From Shewanella cutis (GTDB lineage Bacteria > Pseudomonadota > Gammaproteobacteria > Enterobacterales > Shewanellaceae): a stretch of 64,000 bases of DNA. Location: NCBI RefSeq assembly GCF_022410515.1, contig NZ_JACSDI010000023.1:40376-104375 (forward strand), read 5' to 3'. The notes beneath the pieces are model-generated. The model saw only the letters and a program-made list of their open reading frames with translations. It was not told the DNA's origin and ran no database searches. Position numbers and translations under genes: made by a program. Shown here piece after piece: positions 43,743 to 53,342 of this stretch (positions are counted from its first letter, which is position 1; each line of letters opens with the position of its first letter).

Positions 43743-43988
43743 ATGAAAAATGACGTTCGGCGGCTATCTATTTTGTCAACTGATGAAATAGATGAACTGT
43801 TTGGATTACCTCATTTCTCAGATGATGATCGTCGATTATATTTTGACTTAAGTGCTAAAGAGCGCGAACTATTCGACAATACCCGAACGTTTTCTGTGGC
43901 AGCCCATTTAGTATTGCAACTGGGCTATTTCAAAGCCAAACGGCAGTTTTTCAGTTATGAACAAGAATCGTCAGTACTGAGACTATAA
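43743..43988 (+). pseudogene. tnpA: Tn3-family transposase, N-terminal stub
   Basis: 81 codons reading RRLSILSTDEIDELFGLPHF and LVLQLGYFKAKRQFF, the N-terminal DUF4158 domain of Tn3-type TnpA (normally ~1,000 residues). It is cut at 43,988, where IS256 DNA begins, so the Tn3-type element is immobile in itself. Confidence 0.85.
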
Positions 43989-44013
43989 AATTTTCTGTGT
44001 AAGTGGCTGTTGA

Positions 44014-45144
44014 TCATAACGACACACGGTCACTGTACATGATCATAAACTGCGTCATGGCAGGCTTCCAATCTCGTAATGGCATTGTCCACTTTTTAGC
44101 AATCTGGTGTAAAGCCAGATACAGTAACTTCAGCACCGCGTCATCGCTCGGAAATGACCGTCTGGTCTTGGTCACCTGACGTAGGCTGGCATTGAGTGAT
44201 TCGATGGCGTTGGTGGTGTAAATCACCTTGCGGATTTCCGGGGGATAGTTGAAGAACACGCTAAGCCTGGTCCAGTTTTCACGCCAAGATTTGCTAATGC
44301 TTGGATGCTGCTTATCCCACATCTTTGCAAATTGCTCCAGCGCCAGTTCGGCTTGCTGCAACGTGGCTGCGCCATGAATCGTTTTAAGATCTGCTGCAAC
44401 GGCTTTACGCTCTTTCCTACTGACAAACCGCAGGCTGTTGCGGATTTGATGCACAATGCATAGCTGTACCTGCGTTTTAGGGTAAACCGCTTCTATCGCA
44501 TCGGGGAAGCCCTTTAGTCCATCAACACAGGCGATGAAGATATCTTCTACACCGCGGTTTTTCAGCTCGTTCATCACCGACAGCCAGAACTTAGCGTCTT
44601 CGGTTTGTGCTATCCATAAGCCCAGCAGCTCTTTCTCACCATCGGTGTTCACACCAAGGGCAAGGTAGACGGATTTGTTCTGGATGCTGCCAGAATCACG
44701 GCTACGCACGACCAAACAGTCCAAATACACTATCGGGTATACCGGTGATAATGGCCGCAGTTGCTAGGCTTTGACCTCATCCAATACGGCATTGGTGACC
44801 AGAGAGATAAACGTCGGCGAGACTTCAACACCATAGGTTTCTTCAAAGTGGGCTTGGATATCACGGGTAGACATGCCTCTGGCGTAAAGCAAGACTATTC
44901 GCTCATCAAAGCCACCGAGCTGTTTCTCGCCTTTCTTAATCAGTTTTGGCTTGAAGCTGCCATTACGGTCTCGCGGTGTTTCAAGCTCAATGTCGCCGTG
45001 AATGCTGCGCACTGATTTACGGCTTTTACCGTTGCGGGAGTTACCGGTGTTAAAACCTGCCGCATCATGTTTGGCATAACCAAGATGCAGTTCCATCTCG
45101 GCTTCAAGAGCACGCTCAGCAAGTTTTTTAGTCAACTACCTAAG
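44014..45144 (-). pseudogene. IS256-family transposase, main part, with nonsense codons
   Basis: Mutator-type transposase lacking its first ~28 codons, which lie at 55366-55452. It includes YLDCLVVRSRDSGSIQNKSV, IACVDGLKGFPDAIEAVYPK and VIYTTNAIESLNASLRQVTK (DDE residues). A TAG at 44764-44766 replaces the Trp expected after DEVKA, and a second TAG lies beside the insertion point where relatives have Gln, so the gene was dead before or after interruption. Confidence 0.88.
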
Positions 45145-45313
45145 TGTAGCAGCTTGCACACATAATCCCTTCGGCGCGATTACATCCGTCAAACTGGGCT
45201 CACATTAATTGACAATAAGCGGGATCGCCGACTCAGATTAACTGCCAATGGGCGCAGATTAACTAACAACGGGCTTGCATTCATCTTGCCGGACTCACAT
45301 TAATTGCCAATAA
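45145..45313 (+). repeat. Left terminal inverted repeat of the transposon
   Basis: 169 bp with four subterminal ~20-bp repeats, starting CACATTAATTGACAAT (45201), CAGATTAACTGCCAAT (45234), CAGATTAACTAACAAC (45255) and CACATTAATTGCCAAT (45296). These are the likely transposase-binding sites, as in Tn7 and Tn5053 ends. Confidence 0.88.
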
Positions 45314-45455
45314 AAACCTTGAGCTGGGCTAGGACATCCCTAGTCATCGTATTCTGCTCAAACAGCCTTGCCGTGGTTTCAAGCCACAGGCTTCAGTACC
45401 TTGGTTGATATGTGCTTCGATGAACATCTTCTATCATTGACGTAACATCTCTGCC

Positions 45456-46427
45456 TTATATCGGTAGGCCTGCTTCTCTTAAATCCTGGGTAATGTCTTT
45501 CGCTCTATTGGCATCCAATTCGCCTTTGAAAAATCGCCGAACCTCTGCAAGCTTGTAATTGAACTGTTCTACCAACACTTTATCTGAGTACCCGTGCCGA
45601 ATGAGCCGGGGCTCAATATCATCGATACGCTTGGATAGGGTGGCTTCTAAAATTTCGACCGTGATAGGTTTGGTGCCAGTGGTAAACCCCTCCATCAGTG
45701 CCATCGTCAGATGTTGCTCAATTTGCAGCGGTGTAGTCAGTCGTTCAGCCAGGTAATCAATGGCCTGTTCTTCCAGAATGTCGGTTGGCTTCACTTTGTC
45801 ACTGCTGCAGTTGTCTAACAGCCACAACACATACTCCCGTAAACTACCTTGTAGGCTATCGAGGGATATGAGGGTGGTTCGGTATCCGACCTCTTCCATT
45901 GTCGGCCCTTTGAGATCATTTCGAAGTTTTGGATGGCCAGCGAGGATAATCGACAGCTTTCCACCACCATCACGGATCACTTCCATCAATCGTTTTAGCC
46001 CCGTTAAGGTGCGGTGATGCAGATCATGAGCTTCATCCACAAACAAGACGACCGGCTTCTTCGCATCTTGGATCAGGTCTCTGAGTTCTCGCTCACGTTT
46101 TTCCCCCTGTTTTGGTACCCGATAGTTTTTATCATTACTGACATCATAAAAAAGTGCCGTGATCAAGGTGCTCAAGTTGGCTTTGTTTTTCTCTACCGAC
46201 AATGACTTAGCCACAATCACTTTTTTCTCTTTGACCAATTGCTCCTGCAGTCTAGACAGCGTGGTTGTTTTACCACTGCCGACAACGCCGGATAGCGCGA
46301 TCAGCTGACCCTCTGGGATCATTTTCTTTAGTTGACTGAAAATTCGGCGTTGGTTTTCGGTTTCAAAAAAATCAGCGTGACTAAATGATTTTGTCAGGCC
46401 GTAATGTTCCATTGCTTCAAGTTGCAT
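45456..46427 (-). CDS. TniB/TnsC-like AAA+ transposition ATPase
   Basis: 323 residues. Walker A SGVVGSGKTTT (near residue 48), Walker B PVVLFVDEAHDLHH, then the GGKLSIILAGHP sensor strand, as in TniB, TnsC and ExeA-type ATPases. Such proteins choose the target and activate the DDE transposase. The ATG lies inside the end of the transposase gene (11-base overlap), so the two are made together. Confidence 0.9.
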   Translation of the reverse strand: MQLEAMEHYGLTKSFSHADFFETENQRRIFSQLKKMIPEGQLIALSGVVGSGKTTTLSRLQEQLVKEKKVIVAKSLSVEKNKANLSTLITALFYDVSNDKNYRVPKQGEKRERELRDLIQDAKKPVVLFVDEAHDLHHRTLTGLKRLMEVIRDGGGKLSIILAGHPKLRNDLKGPTMEEVGYRTTLISLDSLQGSLREYVLWLLDNCSSDKVKPTDILEEQAIDYLAERLTTPLQIEQHLTMALMEGFTTGTKPITVEILEATLSKRIDDIEPRLIRHGYSDKVLVEQFNYKLAEVRRFFKGELDANRAKDITQDLREAGLPI

Positions 46428-48078
46428 GGTTGCTGTCCTCTTTTGGATAGAAGTAGTCTTTCACTCTGGCCATAACAACTGTCTTATCAAGGGTCTCGTC
46501 CAATATGGCATCGATAACGTCTTTGTCTGCTTGCGGTAACAGGGCTAACGGCTTCCCCAGATAGGCGGCAATCGCAACCTTTCCTTTGAGGATGCTGGGA
46601 AAGGTGAGTTCATTGAAGGGATCAGGATCGACAAAGGGTGTCACTGGCAGCACCCCAACCGTTTTCATCATATCTTTAATAATGCGCTGGCCTTCAGGAT
46701 CGCCTTCATCTCTTAACGCCAAAGATTTTGCCAGTGCTTCTAGCTTATCCAGTGTTTTTTCGGCCCGGGTTTTCTTGAACTTTCGGTAGCGATACAATGG
46801 CACTGGCCCACTCACGGGGTAGTAAGGCCCATAGCGCTGCGATTCATGTTCAACAAAAAGCTCGTCATCAAATAGGCCCCACCACAACACCACGCGCTCA
46901 GCGGCTAAATCGGGATGAATTTCATAAACGGTACCGTCCACCGGAATGCGGGCATCCACTCCGACCGTACGTTGCTCCGGCTCTCTGGCAAAAGCACAGA
47001 AACGCTCCCACGAACACATTTCCCTGATGCCCTTGGCTGACAGGTTCTGTTGCCAATCTTCCATCCTGGAGTGTTCTTCGTGCCGATGTCGGTGGTCGTT
47101 GTATTGCTTCAAGTATTCCAACAGCTTGTTATTCGCGTCTTCTTCATTCTTGGGTTCACGTAGGTGATACAGGACTTCGTGGCATTCTTTGACGGTGCGA
47201 AATGCCCGTTCAACTTTTCCTTTCGACCGAGCGGTTTTGCGTCGATTGGTTTTACTCGCCGGTTCATGGATTTTTATCTCAATCCCAAGGTAGGCCATAA
47301 CATTTCGAAAGACTCGGCTTTTCGCTATCGGGCCATTGTCCATATAAATCATGTCCGGCAATCCTCGAAATGGAAACTCAGGATCTGCCTTAGCCGTCAT
47401 AGCATTAAAGAGAAACAACAGTGCACTGGCGGCATCCTCACCATACACATTGCGATACTCCTGATAACATGCGCCACTTCGGTCATCTACCACGCTATAG
47501 AGCATCAATAGAGGCCGCCCGCGCTGTTTGTCGTACCAAATGGGCTCCTGCAGATGCTTGAGATCTGATGGACTTAAATCAAACTGCCAACAGTCATTAC
47601 TGTGTTTGGCCTGAAACCTGACCGCAGGCGAATCTTTCAAGACACTTTTGAGGGTGAAATTCCATTGCTGTAAATAGCGGTTCACTGTGGCTTTATTCAA
47701 CTGCCCGGGTGTCAACTTTATAAAACCATAATCGGAGTCTATGCCTGAGGTTTCCAACAACTGGATCGCCCCTAGCGTTGATATGTGTCTGCCGTTCTTA
47801 TTGAGGGTACGGATCTTCAGGGCCGCAATAATTTCACAGTACCGCTCCATCTGACCCGATGCCATGATCCGAGGTTTGCCTAAGTCGCTACGCCTGACAG
47901 GTTTAGGTTGATACAAAGTTCGCAGATAACGATATAACGTGCTTTCGGAGACTCCGTACAATTGAGCAGCCTGTTCCACGACATCACGGCGTTCTTTACA
48001 ACGCGCAGGTAATCCCTCCAATCGACGATGGAGATCGATTAACACTTCCTGAGCGATGGTTCGTTTAGCCGGGCCCAC
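46417..48078 (-). CDS. TniA/TnsB-like DDE transposase
   Basis: 553 residues from a GTG at 48078 with AAGG upstream, inside the end of the recombinase gene. N-terminal HTH regions (AAQLYGVSESTLYRYLRTLY), rve core with Asp in WQFDLSPSDL, Asp in YMDNGPIAKS and Glu in KGKVERAFRTVK, and a Mu-type C-terminal beta domain (YEIHPDLAAERVVLWW). It cuts and joins the ends. It is the partner of the ATPase downstream. Confidence 0.92.
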   Translation of the reverse strand: MGPAKRTIAQEVLIDLHRRLEGLPARCKERRDVVEQAAQLYGVSESTLYRYLRTLYQPKPVRRSDLGKPRIMASGQMERYCEIIAALKIRTLNKNGRHISTLGAIQLLETSGIDSDYGFIKLTPGQLNKATVNRYLQQWNFTLKSVLKDSPAVRFQAKHSNDCWQFDLSPSDLKHLQEPIWYDKQRGRPLLMLYSVVDDRSGACYQEYRNVYGEDAASALLFLFNAMTAKADPEFPFRGLPDMIYMDNGPIAKSRVFRNVMAYLGIEIKIHEPASKTNRRKTARSKGKVERAFRTVKECHEVLYHLREPKNEEDANNKLLEYLKQYNDHRHRHEEHSRMEDWQQNLSAKGIREMCSWERFCAFAREPEQRTVGVDARIPVDGTVYEIHPDLAAERVVLWWGLFDDELFVEHESQRYGPYYPVSGPVPLYRYRKFKKTRAEKTLDKLEALAKSLALRDEGDPEGQRIIKDMMKTVGVLPVTPFVDPDPFNELTFPSILKGKVAIAAYLGKPLALLPQADKDVIDAILDETLDKTVVMARVKDYFYPKEDSNHAT

Positions 48079-48081
48079 GCG

Positions 48082-48672
48082 TTACCTTCTACTGTAGCTG
48101 CCTATCTCCACGCCTCGATGACGCAAGTATTTATAGAGTGTTGTTTTAGATATGCTTAATTTATCTGCAATCTGTTGTGCGCTGAGACTGTCCTGTTTAT
48201 AGAGTGCTTCAGCCGCGATGGTGAGTGCTTCGGCTTCTTTTTTCAAACCAGATGGACGTCCGCCACGGCGTCCGCGGGCCTTTGCCGCAGCCAGACCTGC
48301 TCGAGTTCGTTCGCGGATCAAATCTCGCTCAAATTCAGCAATAGAGGCAAACACGTTGGTGATCAAACGTCCCTGTGCCGTGGTGGTGTCCACTGGGTCG
48401 TTTAAACTTTTAAGGCCGACCTGACGCTGAGATAACTCGTTGATCAGTTCAACGAGGTGCTTGAGTGATCGACCAAGACGATCTAGTTTGTACACCACAA
48501 TCACGTCCCCGGGGCGAAGCTGAGCCAACATGTCGTCCAATCCAGGGCGTGATGATTTTACGCCAGAGACAATATCTTTAAACAGCCGTTCGCATCCTTC
48601 CGCTTTCAATGCATCTTCCTGCAGATGGAAGCTCTGGTTCTTTGTACTGATCCGGCAGTAACCTATTTTCAT
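48082..48672 (-). CDS. TniR-like serine resolvase
   Basis: 196 residues from the ATG at 48672 (MKIGYCRISTKNQSFHLQED). A TTG nine codons upstream is less likely. Catalytic Ser in CRISTKNQS, KLDRLGRSLKHL block, glycine-rich linker RGRRGGRPSGL and HTH. It would resolve cointegrates made by replicative transposition. The stop is 3 bases before the transposase start. Confidence 0.92.
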   Translation of the reverse strand: MKIGYCRISTKNQSFHLQEDALKAEGCERLFKDIVSGVKSSRPGLDDMLAQLRPGDVIVVYKLDRLGRSLKHLVELINELSQRQVGLKSLNDPVDTTTAQGRLITNVFASIAEFERDLIRERTRAGLAAAKARGRRGGRPSGLKKEAEALTIAAEALYKQDSLSAQQIADKLSISKTTLYKYLRHRGVEIGSYSRR

Positions 48673-48728
48673 ACAACCTACCCATAGTTCACTTAACACT
48701 GTGAAGAAGTATGGTTATGAACTTTGAT

Positions 48729-48749
48729 TTCATCAACCAGTTTGATGAA
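48729..48749. promoter_or_regulatory. Probable res site of the transposon
   Basis: TTCATCA and TGATGAA around a 7-base centre, with a second dyad AACCG/CGGTT at about 48767-48778, directly upstream of the resolvase gene. Confidence 0.5.
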
Positions 48750-48852
48750 CGAATTTGGGTGGAATAAACCGAACGGTTAAGTACGGCTGAAATTGTCCAA
48801 TAAAACGGTCGTTTGTCTGAACTTGATGGGGGAATAATTCAACACTGAATAT

Positions 48853-48878
48853 GATCAACTAAATTTGGCCACAACTTT
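48853..48878 (-). repeat. IS3-type (IS-B-like) end remnant
   Basis: GATCAACTAAATTTGGCCAC is nearly the right end of IS-B (33036-33065, reverse strand). It lies between the transposition module and the RHS cargo, a trace of how cargo may have joined. Confidence 0.5.
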
Positions 48879-48950
48879 ATAGATTGATATAAAAAATTAG
48901 TTAATGTATAAACAAAAGTAAATTAAAAGTTAATTGACATAGGTTTGTAG

Positions 48951-49033
48951 TGATACGAAAAATTAACCACTTTCGCAAAGTGTTAGTAAATTGTATTAAT
49001 TTAACCTTTATGTAACAAGGGTTTTTCGTATCA
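48951..49033 (+). promoter_or_regulatory. RHS operon promoter/leader with long inverted repeat
   Basis: TGATACGAAAAA (48951-48962) and its exact inverse (49022-49033) enclose a perfect CACTTT-CGC-AAAGTG dyad (48969-48983). The 41 bases that follow end in AAAGGAG before the RHS start. It may be an operator or an RNA stem in the 5' leader. Confidence 0.45.
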
Positions 49034-49073
49034 TCAAAATTCAAAAAACTAATGTAAAGGAGATTGTATAAGG

Positions 49074-52000
49074 ATGATTTTACGTATAATAACATTATCA
49101 ATGATACTTTTTACTTGTTTTCATCCCGAAGCAGAAGAATACTCAGTAACAGATCAAGTAAAAAATTTTGATAGTCAAAAAATTGATCTCCAAGGAAATA
49201 TGGGAGAAAAGTTTGATATTTCATCAGGTTCAGTAAGCTTTACCCGTAATGATGGTGATATCCCTGGCAATTTTCCGATAGAAGTAAGCTATAGGCTTAA
49301 GTATAACACTAACTTTCCCATTGTTCATGGGTGGTTAGAGGATGTGCCTAGAATATGGTTAGGCTATGCAAGAACATCATCTTTATATACATCATATCCA
49401 TATACAAATGAAAACGATAGTAACTTACCTCTATCATGGAAGGTTGGTCAATATTGTAGTGGGAATGAACAATCGGCAGATTTAACATCAGATACATCAA
49501 TTCAAGGCCTGAATAGAGGTTGGGCATTCTCCCAGAAAAAAATAAGTGTTCCTGGAAAAGTGAGTGACGATGAACTACTAACTCCAGATATAAATAACAG
49601 TTTATACTCTTCTGCAAAATATATAACTAAATCAAATTGGAAAGTTGAGTGTTTTTCTTCAGAAAATGGTGTTAATGGTTTTAAAGCTATTTCACCAGAG
49701 GGGTTAATATACTATTTTGACCAAATAGGTAGTTTCCCAAGCACAATAAAAGGAGGGGATGACTTACCACTTTTGAGTTATTTTCTTGGACAAACTACGA
49801 CAAGCCAATATTTTTTTGGTAAACCTATAAATCCCTTCGATATGAAGTATGCAGAATACTCTCTATTTGTTAGTAAGATAGAGGATAAGTTTGGTAATTG
49901 GGTAAAATATGAATACGACCATACACAGCCATCAGATATTGATCGTGACACATATAACTATTTATCATTAAGAAAGATTATTAGTAGTGACGGTAGGGAG
50001 TTAAGTGTATCTAGAATGGGGAACGATACAATTATTAACTCTGCAGGGCGTATTTGGAAATATACAAACACTATCTTAAACCCAAATCATAGAGAGTTGC
50101 AAAGATATACTAACTTAGTAGTGATACAGCCTGATGGAAAAACCTGGACATACGATTTACATTCAACAGATGTTGAGCATGTTGGTGATTCAAGTGGACG
50201 ATACACTTGTAGTAGAGCTTTTAATCCTGATGAATCTCGACTTATACCTATGGTAATTAAAAGTCCATATGGTTTAAAAATGGAGCTTACTTATAAATAT
50301 ATAAGGAGTGATGAATCAAATATACATACCTCAAAAGGTATAAAGCTTGATGAGAGAAGGTGTCATTATACTTATGCACTAGTGAAAAAAACGATCACAT
50401 CAGATAACAACAGTGATGTATGGTCTTATGATTATTCTAACACATTAGGTGCTTTTGATATAGAAGATAATTATGGACCAAATGAGAGTTATTTAACTGG
50501 TTCCGTTCCAAGTGGAGTCAATCGTCAACATACAAAAACAGTTACAGTAAACAATCCTGATAATAGTTCATTAAAATATTTTATAAGCAGAAAATCAAGA
50601 ACTTACCTCTTTGGAAGTGTTTCAGCGATAGAAGTGTATGATAAAAACACAGCTGAACCAAATAGAACAATATTTTACACCTATGATCGTAGTAGCTTCA
50701 AAGGAGTTCAAAAAGACTATTCAAAACATGAAGATTTGTTAAAATACTATCCATTGGTAAAATCGGAAACTGTTACTGAAAATCAATCTTCTTATGTGAA
50801 AAATCACACATACAATCAGTTTGATGCTGTAATAAACGAAAGAGAGTATGGCCCTTCTAATTTTGAAAAGGTAAAGATTACTGATTATTTCCATGATTTA
50901 AAGAATTGGCATCTCAATCAAATTTCAAACATAAAAATTGCAGACTCTAACACTAGCAAATCTATTGTTAGTTATATATTTAAAGAGGTAGGCCCCCAAA
51001 GTATACCTCAGGTAAGTGATGAATTAAATTATGGAAAATTAGTCAAAAGCTATACTTATCATTCTGATGGTAATGTGTTATTAACTACATTTGCTGATTC
51101 TAACAAATATACGCGACAAGAAAGCTATTACCGTGGTAAAGCACGTAAAATTACCCTTCCTTGTGCCACCACTAATGGTTGTAATACCGCAAATGGCAGT
51201 ACGGCCAATACTATCGTGGCATTACTAGAGGTGAATGCTGACGGCACAACCGGCAGCGTCACTGACTTTAATGGCAATAAAACCTCATACAGTTATAACC
51301 CTGTCGGTTGGCTAACCAAGATTGATTACGCTGACCCCAAATGGACTGACAAAGTCATCAGTTATGCGATGGTGACCAGCCTAGGGGATGACATCGGCGC
51401 GACTAACGTAACAGCGGGCAGCCTACGCCAGACCATTTCCCAAGGTAATTACGAAAAACGTATTTATCATGATAGTTTACTGCGACCTATATTGACCCGC
51501 GAACTTGATACCGCGAATGCTTCAACAATACGATACCAAGTCATGGCCTATGACCATGACAATAGACAGACCTTATCCAGCTTCCCCAGTTCGGACGCTG
51601 GCAACCGTATTGGCATGGAAACCGAGTATGACGCGCTGGGCCGCATTATTAGCCAAACGCGCACCAGTGATGGCAGTGTTAGTCGGCGTGAATACCTCTC
51701 AGGTAATAAAGTGGTGGTGACGGATGGTGAAAATAACACCACCACTACAACCTATCTTGCCTTTGGTGAGCCTGCCTATGATAAGCCGACGTTAATCGAA
51801 GCGCCGGATACGGATGATATCGCCATTGACTATAACGTGTTTGAGCAGATAACCCGTATTCGTCAAGGTAGTGTTGTCGAAACGCGGATTTACGATGCCT
51901 ATCAGCAGTTGTGTAAACAAATCCGCCCTGAAACGGGAATTTCGGCATTTGGTTACAATGGACAGCGCCAACAGATATGGCGTGCAGAAGGGACTGTTGG

Positions 52001-53342
52001 TTCAACCTTAGACTGTGATGCGGCTGCCGTACCAGCAACACATAAGACATTGCTTGCTTATGATAATTTAGGGCAGTTACGAACCGAGAACTTCCCCGAT
52101 AGTACCCCAGATAAAACTTACAGTTATGATGCTAATGGTAACTTAGCGACCTTGCTGGCAGGGACTGCAAACTGGAGCTATTTGTACAATAGTTTAAATA
52201 CGATTGAGAAAGAAACCCTTGCCATTGATGGTAAGCAATTTGTGCTGGACTGGGAATATAACCATCTTGGAGGATTAAGCTCCCTCACATACCCATCCGG
52301 GGCAGTGATTAACTATGCGCCCAATGCTTTGGGTCAAGCGACCAAAGCCGCCAGCTATGCGACGGGGGTGAGTTACCACCCCAATGGTCAAATTAAGCGA
52401 TTTACCTATGGTAACGGCATCATTCGTGATGTGGCATTAGATAGCACCGGTCGAATAGATGTCCTAACGGATAGCAAATGGGGCTCATTGAAAAATAGCC
52501 TAGACCCCAGCTATGACTATAACGACAACCTTGTTCGCTTGATTGATGGCGTCAATTCCAGCAATAACATCAATAACCTGAGTTATGATGGGGTAGACCG
52601 GCTTAAGTCTGCCGATGGTAAGTGGGGCACTGGCCGTTACGACTATGATGGACTGGGTAACGTGCTTAGCCGTAGCCTGAATAATTCCACCATTCACTAC
52701 CATTACAATGCGCTTAATCGCTTAAACAATCTTACCGGTGCCTATGCCTATGGTTACCAATACGATGCGCGCGGCAATGTGACCCACAATGGTCGCTATA
52801 GCTTGGACTATAACCTCGGTCAGCAAATGACCGCGGCGAAGGGAATGAGCTATGAGTATGATGGGCATAATCGTAGAGTTAAACAAACCAAAGCCGATGG
52901 CGCGCATTACAGTGTATACAGCCAAGCGGGACAGTTGTTATACCGTTTAGCGGCTAATGGCACAAAAACGGATGGTATCTATCTTGGTAAGCAGTTAGTG
53001 GCTGAGGTGGATAACTCCAACCTTGTGGATATTAGTTTAAGTGTTCAATGGGTATTATCGAGCACTCCATGTCCTCCTCGAATGCAGTGTCCTGAGGTTG
53101 TTGATACTTGGGTACATCAAGTGACTTGGAGTAGTACTAATGCTACTTCATGCTCAGGAACTGTCGAGAAAAGCATGAACGGTGTATATCGCGGGAGTGA
53201 GTCATTATCTGGAGTTAGTGGCAATCGATTGCTTGCAGGTGATGGTACTGTTTATCAAATAACAATGACATGCACCGGAGGCGGCGGTGAAAAAACAGTA
53301 CAGGCAACAGCAAGTGGAATTGGTGGTGGGAGTGATATGTGA
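49074..53342 (+). CDS. Secreted RHS-repeat protein, shell part
   Basis: 1,422 residues with a Sec signal peptide (MILRIITLSMILFTCFHPEA). The N-terminal half is AT-rich and without obvious repeats. From about residue 690 it becomes GC-richer and shows YD/RHS repeats (YDYNDNLVRLIDG, YDYDGLGNVLSR, YQYDARGNVTHN, YEYDGHNRRVK). It stops after YLGKQLVAEVD with a Ser/Gly/Cys-rich beta domain of about 100 residues and lacks the usual RHS core end. That core end is on the next ORF. RHS shells enclose a C-terminal toxin. Confidence 0.88.
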   Translation: MILRIITLSMILFTCFHPEAEEYSVTDQVKNFDSQKIDLQGNMGEKFDISSGSVSFTRNDGDIPGNFPIEVSYRLKYNTNFPIVHGWLEDVPRIWLGYARTSSLYTSYPYTNENDSNLPLSWKVGQYCSGNEQSADLTSDTSIQGLNRGWAFSQKKISVPGKVSDDELLTPDINNSLYSSAKYITKSNWKVECFSSENGVNGFKAISPEGLIYYFDQIGSFPSTIKGGDDLPLLSYFLGQTTTSQYFFGKPINPFDMKYAEYSLFVSKIEDKFGNWVKYEYDHTQPSDIDRDTYNYLSLRKIISSDGRELSVSRMGNDTIINSAGRIWKYTNTILNPNHRELQRYTNLVVIQPDGKTWTYDLHSTDVEHVGDSSGRYTCSRAFNPDESRLIPMVIKSPYGLKMELTYKYIRSDESNIHTSKGIKLDERRCHYTYALVKKTITSDNNSDVWSYDYSNTLGAFDIEDNYGPNESYLTGSVPSGVNRQHTKTVTVNNPDNSSLKYFISRKSRTYLFGSVSAIEVYDKNTAEPNRTIFYTYDRSSFKGVQKDYSKHEDLLKYYPLVKSETVTENQSSYVKNHTYNQFDAVINEREYGPSNFEKVKITDYFHDLKNWHLNQISNIKIADSNTSKSIVSYIFKEVGPQSIPQVSDELNYGKLVKSYTYHSDGNVLLTTFADSNKYTRQESYYRGKARKITLPCATTNGCNTANGSTANTIVALLEVNADGTTGSVTDFNGNKTSYSYNPVGWLTKIDYADPKWTDKVISYAMVTSLGDDIGATNVTAGSLRQTISQGNYEKRIYHDSLLRPILTRELDTANASTIRYQVMAYDHDNRQTLSSFPSSDAGNRIGMETEYDALGRIISQTRTSDGSVSRREYLSGNKVVVTDGENNTTTTTYLAFGEPAYDKPTLIEAPDTDDIAIDYNVFEQITRIRQGSVVETRIYDAYQQLCKQIRPETGISAFGYNGQRQQIWRAEGTVGSTLDCDAAAVPATHKTLLAYDNLGQLRTENFPDSTPDKTYSYDANGNLATLLAGTANWSYLYNSLNTIEKETLAIDGKQFVLDWEYNHLGGLSSLTYPSGAVINYAPNALGQATKAASYATGVSYHPNGQIKRFTYGNGIIRDVALDSTGRIDVLTDSKWGSLKNSLDPSYDYNDNLVRLIDGVNSSNNINNLSYDGVDRLKSADGKWGTGRYDYDGLGNVLSRSLNNSTIHYHYNALNRLNNLTGAYAYGYQYDARGNVTHNGRYSLDYNLGQQMTAAKGMSYEYDGHNRRVKQTKADGAHYSVYSQAGQLLYRLAANGTKTDGIYLGKQLVAEVDNSNLVDISLSVQWVLSSTPCPPRMQCPEVVDTWVHQVTWSSTNATSCSGTVEKSMNGVYRGSESLSGVSGNRLLAGDGTVYQITMTCTGGGGEKTVQATASGIGGGSDM

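Noticed and set aside
45201..45315. CRISPR-like repeats
   Set aside because: Four ~20-bp repeats are irregularly spaced, occur inverted at both transposon ends, and have no cas genes. They are transposase sites.
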